The notes under the pieces: model-generated
The model's database searches: none
The model's input: the letters and a program-made list of their open reading frames with translations, nothing else
What the model was told of the DNA's origin: nothing
Position numbers and translations under genes: made by a program
In this document: piece by piece, positions 24,001 to 33,061 of the stretch
Position numbering within the stretch: position 1 is the stretch's first letter
Layout: each line of letters begins with the position of its first letter
Source of the DNA: Pelomyxa schiedti
Taxonomy: Eukaryota > Evosea > Pelobiontida > Pelomyxidae
Assembly: GCA_020536535.1 (NCBI GenBank)
Contig: JAHLWZ010000970.1
Coordinates: 1-35,584, forward strand
Reading direction: 5' to 3'
Length of the DNA stretch: 35,584 bases

Positions 24001-27000
24001 CAGAAACTTCAGTGGTACAAAGATCACGTTAGCACGATGGAGAGCTCAGTTGTCAGGTTTTCTTGGACACATCCCTCGATCGTGCTCATTTCCTACACAG
24101 ACAACTTTATCTATCCATCTTTATTGTTCTAGCAGGTAACAGAGTTATTTAATAATGGTTTTGTATGACCTTTTCCCAGTTGTTCTGGTAAATACTACAA
24201 TTACTTATGCCTTTTCCCGCTGGGCTTTGAGGTCACTCTTTAATTGTCTTTATTTTCACTGATCTTACATAAGTGGTTTTGTTTTCGCCTACAAAGAAAC
24301 CGCAGCCACTTCCAACCTTACATCGTATCACAAGCATCTTTCTTTTCCTTGTTTTTTACTCACTATAGGCTTGTACCTTACCTCAACTACCTCGTAGAAA
24401 AGCAAGCAATTGGACTGAAACATCCAGAGTACAACCATTCTACAGCCCTGGCTGAACTCAAATCCATCGGAATGGCTTTCCAAGACATTGACAAAGACCT
24501 ATGTTCCAAGCCTTCCTTTCAGTTCTTCGGTAACATACATAATTAGATATCGATTCTGCAATGGGTAATGCTGTTGATTTTGGATTATGGACTCAGAAAG
24601 TGCACAATATTTCTACCTGGGATGAAGCCACCAAGACCCGCAGTTCCCTGATAGTGAGTCTAGCCTATCTCCTTGAAGAATACAGCCGGAGAGCCGTAAA
24701 TCTGGCGGATTCCGCTGACAATCACACGGACTCAATAGTATTTGAGTCTGATCCCGATTCTCGGTTTATGCTTGTGTGTTTCCAATTGTGCTACAATGGT
24801 GTTTATTTTTATTTCAAGGATAACGGTTACTCGGTTATTAGGCCCGCTCTTGAGCAACTTACTCATGCTTACAGGGCAAGTCAACTCACCATTTTCAACA
24901 CAACTCATAGTGAACCCAGGAATCCGTACTATCTCAAGTGAAGTCTTCAAGGCTTCTACTGGCAGTGTTACTTCCAGTTACTGTAATCATTGTCTCGACT
25001 TGTGTTGGTGTTTTCTTTCTGCGCTCGATTTATTTGATTCGAAAAGTAGACAAAAAACAAACTTGCAACCACACTCATCTGATTGAAGGAACGGCTTGAA
25101 GTACTTCGACTTTTTTTGTATCTATCTAGAAGTACAGTTCAGCACATCTACGAGTCATGTACAAAAAAGAATCAAGGTTTCACCGTTTTAGAAACACTTG
25201 TCTTGGTAACGTTGCACAGGCCTAGCAACGAATGCTTCTTTTGCGTCAATTGATTCTCGGGAATCCATTACTTCAGCAGAATTATCCCAAACTCAAGTAA
25301 ATTCCATCAAGATGAAATTCGTTACGTCAGTCACTTTACGGTGGGTTTAAGACAACAATTGCAGGTTTTTTTTTTAACACTACCTTTTAGTTTCCTCATT
25401 GGTGTTGGTGTCCTCCTGATATTCATTGTGGCTATTTCCACTTTTGCTATAGCCTCTCTTCATCAATTTGAAGGACCATTAGACTTGACTAGTGCCAGGT
25501 TACAACCTCTATACCCTCTGAAAATGCTAACCACCGAAGGATTTCAGAACGCTCAACTCTCCAGAGGGTGCATACGGCTGCCGCCTCTCTTATTGGCAGA
25601 GACTTCATAACCTGGGGTGACATGGAAGGTCTTCATCATTACTTGGGTCTAGGACTGCAATCATACGACGATGCACAAAACAAGACAAGTGGTATCACAA
25701 GGACATGGCATGTAGAGCTGGCCAGTGAATCTCTTCGGAGCCTTTTATTGTACAGAAATTGCACAGATATTGCCCTATCACACTGTGAAGGTCTTGAGGT
25801 ATTTTTTCTGCAAAAACGTCTCACTTTCAAACTTTCCTTAAGGAAATTGACAATATTTTCATCTCTGCCGCTGTATCACTCAATGTACGTTGCTTTCTTT
25901 ATGTGTACATCCATTCTCATCTTTTCTCTACAGGATATTCCAGATGTTGATGCAACTGTTGGTTGTGAACAATGGCAGACCATGGACCGAGTAGATCAAC
26001 TTGGACTTTGGCCATGGCACCTTGAGCTTGAATCCTCGCTATTGGAATTGTTCCTTAACCAACTTGAGCAGTATCAAGCAATTCTAACAGCGTTGTTTGC
26101 TGCCTCTTGGCCCATAGCTGCAATTGTTTATGCTGTTCTTCACCTTCCTCTGAAGCACATACGGCAACAACATTTTCACACTCTGAGGATGTTTTTGCTC
26201 ATACCCGTCGAAGTCATAGAGAATACCCCACAAATCAAGCACTTCTTAGAGACAGGAGAGAAGATGGACGCGACGGTGCAAATGCGAAAAATGCTGAGGG
26301 ATACTCAAACCAAAACTGAAAGGCTTATTCAAGCTGCCGCTGATGCTGTCATCATTGTTGATTTCTCGAATCTCATCATTGAAACCTTTAATACTGCGGC
26401 GGAGACAATGTTCGGGTAACTCTTCGTGTGCTAGGTTTCCTGGCTAACTGTTAAAAGATGGTCATCAAGTGAAATTGTTGGTTCTCATTTGGCACGCCTG
26501 CTTTGCAAAGAATGGCTAGAATCACAGAAGGTGCCCGGTGTCTTACTTTTCCAAATATTAAGTCTATTTTACAAAAGGAACACGCCAGTGAAAAGAACAC
26601 AGAAGCTGTTGGATTCAACAAGGAGGGCATTCAATTCCCGGTTCTGATATCTAAGTCTACAGCAGCCCTTGAAAGTAAAACAGTGAGAAAAAAAATTGTA
26701 ACCCTCACAGCTACTAGGTGGTACAGTCGCAATTCTCATTGTCCGTGATGTTCGAGAAATACGGCACGTTATTTTTCCTCCCTTCTTAGAACTTATTGGG
26801 TACGGTGCTAGGGGTTACCAGGAACTCCTGGAGCAAAATGAAAACCTACTGCTGAAGATGCTACCAAAGACTATAGCACAACGGCTCAAGAATTCCATAG
26901 CTTCTGCGAAAGATAAAACTCAACCACTTCTTATTGCTGACAGCCACCCCCAAGTTTCTTTAAATTTAATTCCATGTTTGTTCAAATTCTTCCTACCCAA

Positions 27001-27773
27001 CTAGGTGTCTATCCTATTTGCCGATATTGTTAAGTTCAGTGAATGGAGTACCACAATAGATGCAGAAAAACTTGTCGAAATCTTGAATGGCATCGTGTCC
27101 GTTTGGGACCTGATAGCTCTGTCATTTAAAGTAGAAAAGATTAAAGTATGTGTGCTGACATTTTCTAGCATTATGTACGGAGTTATTCACTTAAAATCAC
27201 AGACAATTGGCGATTGTTATATGTGTGTTTGTGGGTGCCCCGAGTCAAATGACCGACACGCTCCCACACTTCTGCGTTTTGCTACTGAGATGTTGTATTC
27301 TCTGGAAGAATTCAACAAGACGAAGAAGACCGATCTACACGTAAGAATAGGCATAAACTCTGGCCCAGTTGTTGCAGGCGTGATTGGGCTATCAAAAGTT
27401 ATGTATGATATATGGGTACGCCTCCCTCTTTATCTCGCCCAATTTTAATTCCCGTCAGAGTCCTTCTGTAAATATGGCTTCGAGAATGGAAAGCAGTGGT
27501 GTTCCTGACGCCATCCAAATTACGGACAATACTGCCCGGCTACTTGGGCACGAGTTCCACTTAGAACCGCGCGGAGAGGTGGAAATCAAAGGGGGATACA
27601 AAGTGGCTGCATGGCTATACAGGCCTCCCCCCGCCAACAGCCAGAACAGACATCCCATAATAGCTGAAATAGCCCAAGCGCGCCCACACTCGGCCTCCTC
27701 TGTCTCCACACATTCCTCAGTGCACGCCTGGGGAAAGTTGCTTGGGTATGGGACTGCCAAGAAGAATAACTAG
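21012..27773 (+). CDS. TmcB-like multi-membrane PAS-adenylyl cyclase, 33 exons, about 1,754 aa
   Basis: Exons: 21012-21590, 21634-21748, 21790-21923, 21978-22094, 22137-22286, 22329-22400, 22442-22588, 22651-22772, 22816-22942, 22987-23307, 23354-23416, 23450-23611, 23675-23740, 23782-23884, 23933-24056, 24101-24135, 24180-24231, 24297-24502, 24547-24773, 24819-24879, 24939-25045, 25089-25176, 25220-25340, 25391-25498, 25540-25798, 25843-25884, 25934-26415, 26458-26530, 26578-26674, 26718-26953, 27005-27145, 27203-27415, 27459-27773; all in phase. After an acidic Ser/Thr-rich start come N-terminal membrane helices, a helical TmcB/HAT-like block (FPKSSKVLRQFASFLEQV), four more membrane helices (e.g. 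LLLAVLLPVTVIIVSTCVG), a PAS domain (about 1365-1475, QAAADAVIIVD) and a class III cyclase domain (1533-1720). Metal Asp residues are 1539 (LFADIVKFSEW) and 1583 (TIGDCYM). Lys1579 and Asp1648 are the adenine-specifying pair, and Asn1655 and Arg1659 complete the site. It should make cAMP from ATP as a dimer at a membrane. The start at 21012 is the least certain part. Confidence 0.85.
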
Positions 27774-27873
27774 TTCTTGTCAGACCCACACTTTGGCGAC
27801 GGCTTTTTTGATGTGTAAACCGATGTTTTTCATCCCTTATTTAGGATGAAGAACTAAAACAAAAATGAGTGTT

Positions 27874-27879
27874 TTTATT
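27874..27879 (-). terminator. AATAAA poly(A) signal of calmodulin gene
   Basis: Minus-strand AATAAA, 61 nt past the calmodulin stop, in the 166-bp gap between two convergent genes. Confidence 0.55.
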
Positions 27880-27939
27880 TTTTGGAAAATACTTCTTTTC
27901 AAACAAAGTAGGAATATAGAAGGTGATGGCAATGCGCTC

Positions 27940-28773
27940 TCACTTTGAGAGCATCATTTTGACAAACTCCTCATAGTTGATCTGTCCATCACCGTCGACG
28001 TCAGCTTCCTTTATCATTTCGTCACATTCGGCCTCTGACAGTTTCTCACCCAGGTTGGTCATCACCTGTAAAAAGAGGGGGAAGAGTTGTTTGTTTCCTC
28101 CCTATCACAGGGAAAAAAAATTCCATACATGTCTGAGTTCTGCAGCACTAATAAAGCCGTTGTTGTCCTTGTCAAATACCTGCAGAAAAAATATGGGCAA
28201 ACGGGTATGTATTTTTGCGGCACTGACCTTAAAGGCCTCCCTTATTTCGTCTTCACTGTCTTCATCCTTCATTTTCTTTGACATCATTGAAAGGAATTCA
28301 GTAAAGTCGATTTGGTTATTGCCGTCTAATGGAAAGCGAGATTATTATTATTTCTATTATTTGAGAAACAAGGATATTACTTGCATCTACATCACGAATC
28401 ATCTGCTGCAGTTCAGCATCAGTGGGGTTTTGGCCTGTCAAGGTAGTGGTGAAAACTCACAAACAAGAAATGATGATGGGAGGGAAAAGTGAGGTTTTAG
28501 AAAAGAAATACCAAGTGATCGCATAACAGTTCCCAACTCGGCACTAGTTATGTTTCCATCACCGTCCCTATCAAACAAAGAAAATGCCTCCTTGAACTCT
28601 GCTACTTGGTCCTCAGTCAAATCCAGCTGATTCACAATTGTGGGTACCAAAACCGGGGCGGGCGAAAAAAACCGCGACGAGCAGGCAACACACTATAAAA
28701 CCGCAATACGCAACCGACAACAAAAATACGAGTTATGGGATGGAACCTTGGGTGTCTCGGCGGCGCTTGTCAT
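27940..28773 (-). CDS. CALM: Calmodulin, 6 exons, 156 aa
   Basis: Exons: 28773-28747, 28626-28512, 28434-28381, 28325-28228, 28179-28129, 28065-27940; phases agree. Four EF-hand loops are complete: [36 protein letters not shown] and [12 protein letters not shown], separated by the usual helices ([22 protein letters not shown]). This Ca2+ sensor binds and regulates many targets in the cytosol. The start lies in a nine-codon first exon (MTSAAETPK) joined by a 120-nt intron to LDLTEDQ. This gives an N-terminus about seven residues longer than the usual 149-residue protein. In the second exon the frame alone would begin at a non-ATG codon, so the short first exon is needed. The gene is tail-to-tail with the adenylyl cyclase. 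Confidence 0.97.
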
Positions 28774-28866
28774 CTCGGTCTTTGGTGTTTAGGTGAAAAA
28801 ATGTTTGGGAAGTTTTTTTTGGTAATGTAAAGGGTCTATTTTTTGTTTGTATAAAACAAAACTTGG

Positions 28867-28872
28867 TTTATT
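28867..28872 (-). terminator. AATAAA poly(A) signal of the 7TM receptor gene
   Basis: Minus-strand AATAAA, about 70 nt past the receptor stop at 28941. The same 167-bp gap must hold the calmodulin promoter. Confidence 0.5.
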
Positions 28873-28940
28873 GATGGTGTGGTGTGTTTACTACAAAAGG
28901 CTTGGAGGAGTGCCCGGTACTGAAATAGGTCATAATGGAA

Positions 28941-30455
28941 TCAGGAGTTTGAGCCAGTCTTTGAAGAAGCCCCTGTGACTACAGACACATCCATCTCAGG
29001 TAAGTAGCTGTGGTCATCAGGCCCTGTTGAACCCGTGGATGCGTGACCAGTGCCTGTTGTGGATCCTGAGGCTACAGATACAGCCGGAACAACACCAGAG
29101 CCGGAGGATTCCATGCTGGAGGCAACTTCATCCAGGTATTTGTCGGCCTCGTCATCCTGGTGAACTTCTTCTTCTGATGTACCCACACATTTGGTGCACA
29201 TCCCGTGCTTGCGTAGAGTGTTGCGGTACCGCGTGCTCAGAGATGCATCAAATGTATAAAACATGCTATTGATAAACCCAAACAGAGGTGCGGTGAGTAC
29301 TTGCAGCAGAACAAGAACAAAAATCTGGAATTGACAGTTACTGCATGATTTCATTGGGGTGAGAAGCTATACTTGGTTGTCAGGATTGACCCAATTCTGG
29401 AAAGAGGAAATATTAGCAAAGGAGTTGAAAAGTGCGCAGTGTGCTACACAAATCTTAAACAAAAATAATACCTGAATACGATTTAGGATAGGGAAAATCC
29501 AAACAAGAACAAGAATAATTGGATAAGCCGCCAGACGCCGTAAAATAGGAATACCTGGCTTCTTTGATGTGGTAGACACCAAATCAGATAGTGTTGCATT
29601 GGAAAAAATACTCCGAGCTGAGTGAAACACCAGAGCATACAGAACAATTACTATCACGATGTCGAGGAAAAGTGGCACATAGAAGGCAATAAGGCGCCAA
29701 ATAAATCCAGTTGATGTTGATGTGATCCAACACCTGTTGGAAAATATTATTATCTCATAAAAACAAAGGGAACTAGAATCAAATTACCATACTCCAGAAG
29801 CGCCATAATCCCTTTGCGAGATTAGTGGGTGATAAGTAAAGGAAAGTGATACCCAGTTGTGGCTGGTAAAATTGTATAAATGGTAGCTAAGCTGAGCACA
29901 ATGCAAATAGTTATGATTTCATATTTTCGCTTGGGTCTTTTATGTAAAAAAAGACCTAAGAAGAGGTGCACAGCAATTGCTACAATCCAGCAGAATTCTG
30001 ACTACTTGTGCATTAATATTTTTATGGGGAAAAAGAAACATATATCAGCATTAAAAATAAGTAAGTAGTTTCACCTGTTGTGCAAACTGCATTATCACGC
30101 CCTGGGCTTTGCACAGAGGATCAGTAACAGGATAAATTCCAATTCCTCAAATTTAAGTGAACAAACCATCCAATTACATGTCGACGTAGTTTCGACAAAA
30201 AAAAAAGTTTGTTGCATTCCACCAACCTGTGCTGAACACATTCGCGAGAGACTCCAAAAAAGAACTTGCCATTAGGTATAGAACCAGTCTCGAAGACATT
30301 CCCCTGAAGAGCCTGAAGTAAAACGAACTGAACAGCACAAAAAGTGTCCCGAACATCGTGAAGAACGACAGGGTCACGCGTATCGTCAACAAAACTTTCC
30401 TCTCAGTCTCGCTCAGGTCATCGTCAGACGACGATGACGACGAAAAGCTCGACAT
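28941..30455 (-). CDS. Seven-transmembrane receptor, cAMP-receptor-like (class E) GPCR, 7 exons, 380 aa
   Basis: Exons: 30455-30227, 30145-30075, 30001-29853, 29811-29788, 29733-29472, 29396-29373, 29324-28941; phases agree, and two exons are 24 nt. An acidic Ser-rich N-terminus (SSSSSSDDDLSETERK) precedes seven hydrophobic helices, among them FFTMFGTLFVLFSSFYF, SSRLVLYLMASSFLESLANV, FCWIVAIAVHLFLGLFL, FYVPLFLDIVIVIVLYALVF, YPIILVLVWIFPILNRI and PLFGFINSMFY. Class hallmarks are LCKAQGVIMQF entering helix 3, GVWCWI before helix 5, WIFPILNRI in helix 6 and GFINSMFY in helix 7. This matches the Dictyostelium cAMP-receptor / Crl family. These couple to heterotrimeric G proteins; the ligand is not predictable here. 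The cytosolic tail has a CTKC motif, then an acidic and Ser/Gly-rich stretch suited to phosphorylation. Confidence 0.87.
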
Positions 30456-30566
30456 GGCTCACCGCCTCCCGTCGTTTTTTTTTATTTTTTTTTGTTTTAT
30501 TTTTTTTACCAGAAGCAAAAAAAGACGACACGAAAGGTGCTGGCCTTACATGGAGGCATACACCCC

Positions 30567-30995
30567 TCAGTCGTCGTAGAGCGTGAGGAGCTTATGGGAC
30601 ACGGCGTGGGTGGGGCAGGCCTTCTCCACGTCGACGAGGGCGTCCCACGACGCGGAGCCCAGTGGGACGAGCACGCCGCGGATGGGGGCCACGACCGTCT
30701 CGGGGCCCTCCTCGCGCTGCTGGAACACATCCGGGGCCCACGCGGCGCACAGCCCGCAGGCGCTGCACGCCGCGGCATCCAGCAGCGCCTCGGCCGCTGC
30801 GCGGGGCCGCTTGCTCTCGCCTGGACCCGCTCCGGGGGAGGCGGCGGGGGCGCGTGGTGCCTGCTGGGAGGGCGACGGGGTAGACGAGGTGCTTGTGGCG
30901 GACGCTCGCCGGAGGCACAGTGGAAACGGATTGTGGGATGGCAGCGGGGACATAGTGCTGGTGCTCCAGAGGGCCGCAGACATTGACGTAGTCAT
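30567..30995 (-). CDS. Single-cluster [4Fe-4S] ferredoxin with N-terminal targeting presequence, 142 aa
   Basis: One uninterrupted exon. The iron-sulfur motif is CSACGLC followed by AWAPDVF, and the fourth cysteine lies in KACPTHAV, the layout of small ferredoxins that hold one [4Fe-4S] cluster and carry electrons. The ATG at 30995 begins about 60 residues rich in Ser, Thr, Pro, Ala and Arg with no acidic residue before about position 58. This is typical of an import presequence for a mitochondrion-related organelle (or plastid); the destination is inferred. A longer frame without ATG continues upstream. The exon is much richer in G+C than its neighbours, especially at third codon positions, which also opens long shadow frames on both strands. 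Recent transfer or strong expression could explain this. Confidence 0.78.
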   Translation of the reverse strand: MTTSMSAALWSTSTMSPLPSHNPFPLCLRRASATSTSSTPSPSQQAPRAPAASPGAGPGESKRPRAAAEALLDAAACSACGLCAAWAPDVFQQREEGPETVVAPIRGVLVPLGSASWDALVDVEKACPTHAVSHKLLTLYDD

Positions 30996-31147
30996 TTCGC
31001 CAGTGGTGCCCAATTGGGTCTGTCGCGCCGAGCCAATTGGAATATTCAAAAACGCTGAACCCAGACGATATCAAATATCAAATTATTATAAACCAGAAAG
31101 AAACAAGCCAAGGCAAGCTACACTAACCGCGTAATTTGTGACTAGTG
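30996..31147. promoter_or_regulatory. Shared divergent promoter, 152 bp
   Basis: The starts of the ferredoxin (minus) and PITH (plus) genes are only 152 bp apart, so both promoters must overlap here. The base composition drops back to AT-rich at about 31040. No core motif was recognised. Confidence 0.4.
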
Positions 31148-31857
31148 ATGAAGTCGGAATCGGTGGACAACCTCGTCGACCGTAGCAATGTGGAATGCTA
31201 CAACGGTTAGCGACGCTCTTTCTTTGTTGGTTTTTCTTTTAAAAGAGAAGTCAGTGCCTCACACCACTGTTCTTTTTTTTTTTTTTTCCCAGAGGACGGT
31301 ACCTTCCGCGTTGGTAACGTTCTGGATAAATCGGACACATATTTGCAATCTGATGTGGGTCACGAACTGTTGATTCATATTCCTTTCTCTGTGCATGTGA
31401 GATTGAACTCGGTAACACTCACTTGCTTCCCTGATGGTATGAACACACGTGATATGCTTATGGGAGAAATCTCACATTCTTCAAGAGACTTGCCCCAACG
31501 AAATCAAAATATTCACCGAGCGTCCAATGATGACAATTGACGAAGCACAGGTGGCCAAGCCTGTACAAGCCGTCTCTATCGACGGTGCCCAGTATGCATC
31601 ATTATCCCTCAATTAGTTCTTACCAACACAATCAAGAGCTGGAAGTGGGTTCGTATTACCTCTGAAGCCAGTCTTGTTCCAGAATGTTTCAACTTTTAGT
31701 GTAGGCTGCTTAAATATTCTCAAATTTTTCTGATTTGAAAATCAAGGTTTACATTGCTTCGAACCATGGAGGGGACAAAACCAGAATCAAGTCAATCTCG
31801 TTTTGCGGTGCTGCTAGAGGGGCACTCAACATGGCTGACTTCAAGAGGACTGGGTAA
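31148..31857 (+). CDS. PITHD1: PITH-domain protein, 5 exons, 160 aa
   Basis: Exons: 31148-31205, 31293-31436, 31486-31591, 31637-31700, 31747-31857; phases agree. The PITH domain fills the whole protein: SDVGHELLIHIPF, VRLNSVTLTCFPDGETCPNE, IKIFTERPMMTIDEA, LPLKPVLFQNVSTFSVYIAS and TRIKSISFCGAARG. In thioredoxin-like protein 1 this domain docks on the 26S proteasome; stand-alone PITH proteins are widespread but poorly understood. There is no thioredoxin domain here and the C-terminus is short (NMADFKRTG). The protein starts MKSESVDNLVDRSNVECYN, close to the usual start of such proteins. Confidence 0.9.
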
Positions 31858-31927
31858 GTTCACCATTCCTTATCTTTCGTGTTCCTTACCATTCATTCAT
31901 ACAGATGAGGCAGTTGCAACTAGAGCC

Positions 31928-32173
31928 TCACCCGCTGTTTGCATGCCGTCCCTTTTGGGTTTGCTCTTTTCTCTCTGACGGCTTACGCTTCCGTGAGTTG
32001 TAATTGAAAAACCGGCCGTGGAAAGTTACTGCTCTGTGCAATGATGTGTACTTGCGAAAACACTCCGTGGTTGCATCTACACTGACGTAATCACAAGCAG
32101 GCGTCCTCAGAATTCTGAGGCTTCCACAATACCCAAACGCCCGAATGCAAACAGCCCCTTTGTTGGTCAACAT
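31928..32173 (-). CDS. Possible small basic protein, 81 aa (uncertain)
   Basis: An ATG-initiated minus-strand frame with varied composition (MLTNKGAVCIRAFGYCG, then SVDATTECFRKYTSLHRAV) and a Lys/Arg-rich end (NYNSRKRKPSERKEQ). It lies between the convergent PITH gene and the start of histone H4, in a 555-bp gap otherwise without a gene. It has no recognised domain and may be a chance frame. Confidence 0.3.
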   Translation of the reverse strand: MLTNKGAVCIRAFGYCGSLRILRTPACDYVSVDATTECFRKYTSLHRAVTFHGRFFNYNSRKRKPSERKEQTQKGRHANSG

Positions 32174-32291
32174 CCCCCTCTCCTCATCAAGCTTTCAGCA
32201 CCAACACAAACAAAGTTCAAAAAAAATTTCGCCGTAGTTGCTCTCTTCTTTCTTTTTTTTTTCCCTTTTGTAATTGGCAGGGGAAATCTGA

Positions 32292-32296
32292 CCAAT
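32292..32296 (+). promoter_or_regulatory. CCAAT box upstream of histone H4
   Basis: ACCAATAGG lies about 120 bp before the H4 start, a spacing usual for CCAAT elements of histone promoters. The match is short, so this is a suggestion only. Confidence 0.3.
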
Positions 32297-32412
32297 AGGA
32301 GAGCAGTTACTGATTATTTTAAAGAAGCAACGGAGAATTATTTCATTTATACAAAAAAAACAAAGCCACAAACAATCCACATCAAACAAGCGAGCGACAC
32401 TACGTAAAAAAA

Positions 32413-32842
32413 ATGTCTGCAGGCAGAGGCAAAGGAGGAAAGGGACTGCCAATGGGAGGCAAGGGTGGCAAGGGAGCCAAGAGACACCGCAAGATCTTGA
32501 GGGACAACATCCTTGGCATCACAAAACCCGCTATAAGGAGGCTGGCGCGCAGAGGCGGCGTGAAGCGTATTTCCGGCCTGATCTACGAGGAGACAAGAGG
32601 CGTGCTCAAGATCTTCCTCGACAACGTCATAAGAGACGCCGTAACGTAAGTTCTTGTTTTCGTGTTTATTTCTTTTTTTCTTCCGTTCCCTCTTCTGGCG
32701 TTTATTTGTTGTGCTTCGCGTCTACACCACTAACCTATTTTGCAGCTATACAGAACACGCCAAAAGAAAAACAGTCACTGCGATGGACGTGGTCTACGCC
32801 CTCAAGAGGCAAGGAAGAACCCTCTACGGCTTTGGTGCCTAA
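32413..32842 (+). CDS. H4: Histone H4 with enlarged N-terminal tail, one intron, 109 aa
   Basis: Exons 32413-32645 and 32746-32842, joined in phase; the 100-nt intron has CTAAC near its acceptor. The core is nearly canonical: [60 protein letters not shown] and [16 protein letters not shown]4 pairs with H3 in the nucleosome core. The tail differs: after GRGKGGKGL it reads [15 protein letters not shown], about six residues more than the usual GKGGAKRHRK. Spacing of the acetylatable lysines is therefore changed, while the basic patch KRHRK is kept. Other changes are conservative (Val to Ile, Glu to Asp, final Gly to Ala). Confidence 0.98.
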
Positions 32843-32921
32843 GTTTTGACCCACTTGTCCCACCATACAAGCAAACGACATTTTCCCCCAGTGTGTAATT
32901 TTGATTTGTGGAAGAACAAAA

Positions 32922-32927
32922 AATAAA
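32922..32927 (+). terminator. AATAAA poly(A) signal of histone H4
   Basis: AATAAA 80 nt after the H4 stop. It is followed at once by GTGTTTTCAACAC, a small 5-bp inverted repeat with a TTC loop. Confidence 0.55.
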
Positions 32928-32955
32928 CAGTGTTTTCAACACCATTTTTCTTTCC

Positions 32956-32961
32956 TTTATT
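32956..32961 (-). terminator. AATAAA poly(A) signal of the AP-3 mu gene
   Basis: Minus-strand AATAAA about 100 nt past the AP-3 mu stop (33062), only 30 bp from the opposing H4 signal, so the two 3' ends nearly overlap. Confidence 0.45.
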
Positions 32962-33061
32962 TCATTCATTTCCTCTTCTTCCTCATGCTGTGACACAAAG
33001 AGGTAGAGCTTTTACTTTGTGGTTTTTTTTTTTTTTTTTTTTAAGAAGGCCTAGGAGGTGA

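Noticed and set aside
27005-27540. Guanylyl cyclase
   Set aside because: The purine-selecting residues are Lys and Asp, as in adenylyl cyclases, not Glu and Cys.
30583-31134. Plus-strand 183-codon and minus-strand 160-codon frames over the ferredoxin gene
   Set aside because: They result from the high G+C content, which removes stops in all frames; only the frame with the CSACGLC...ACP motif makes sense.
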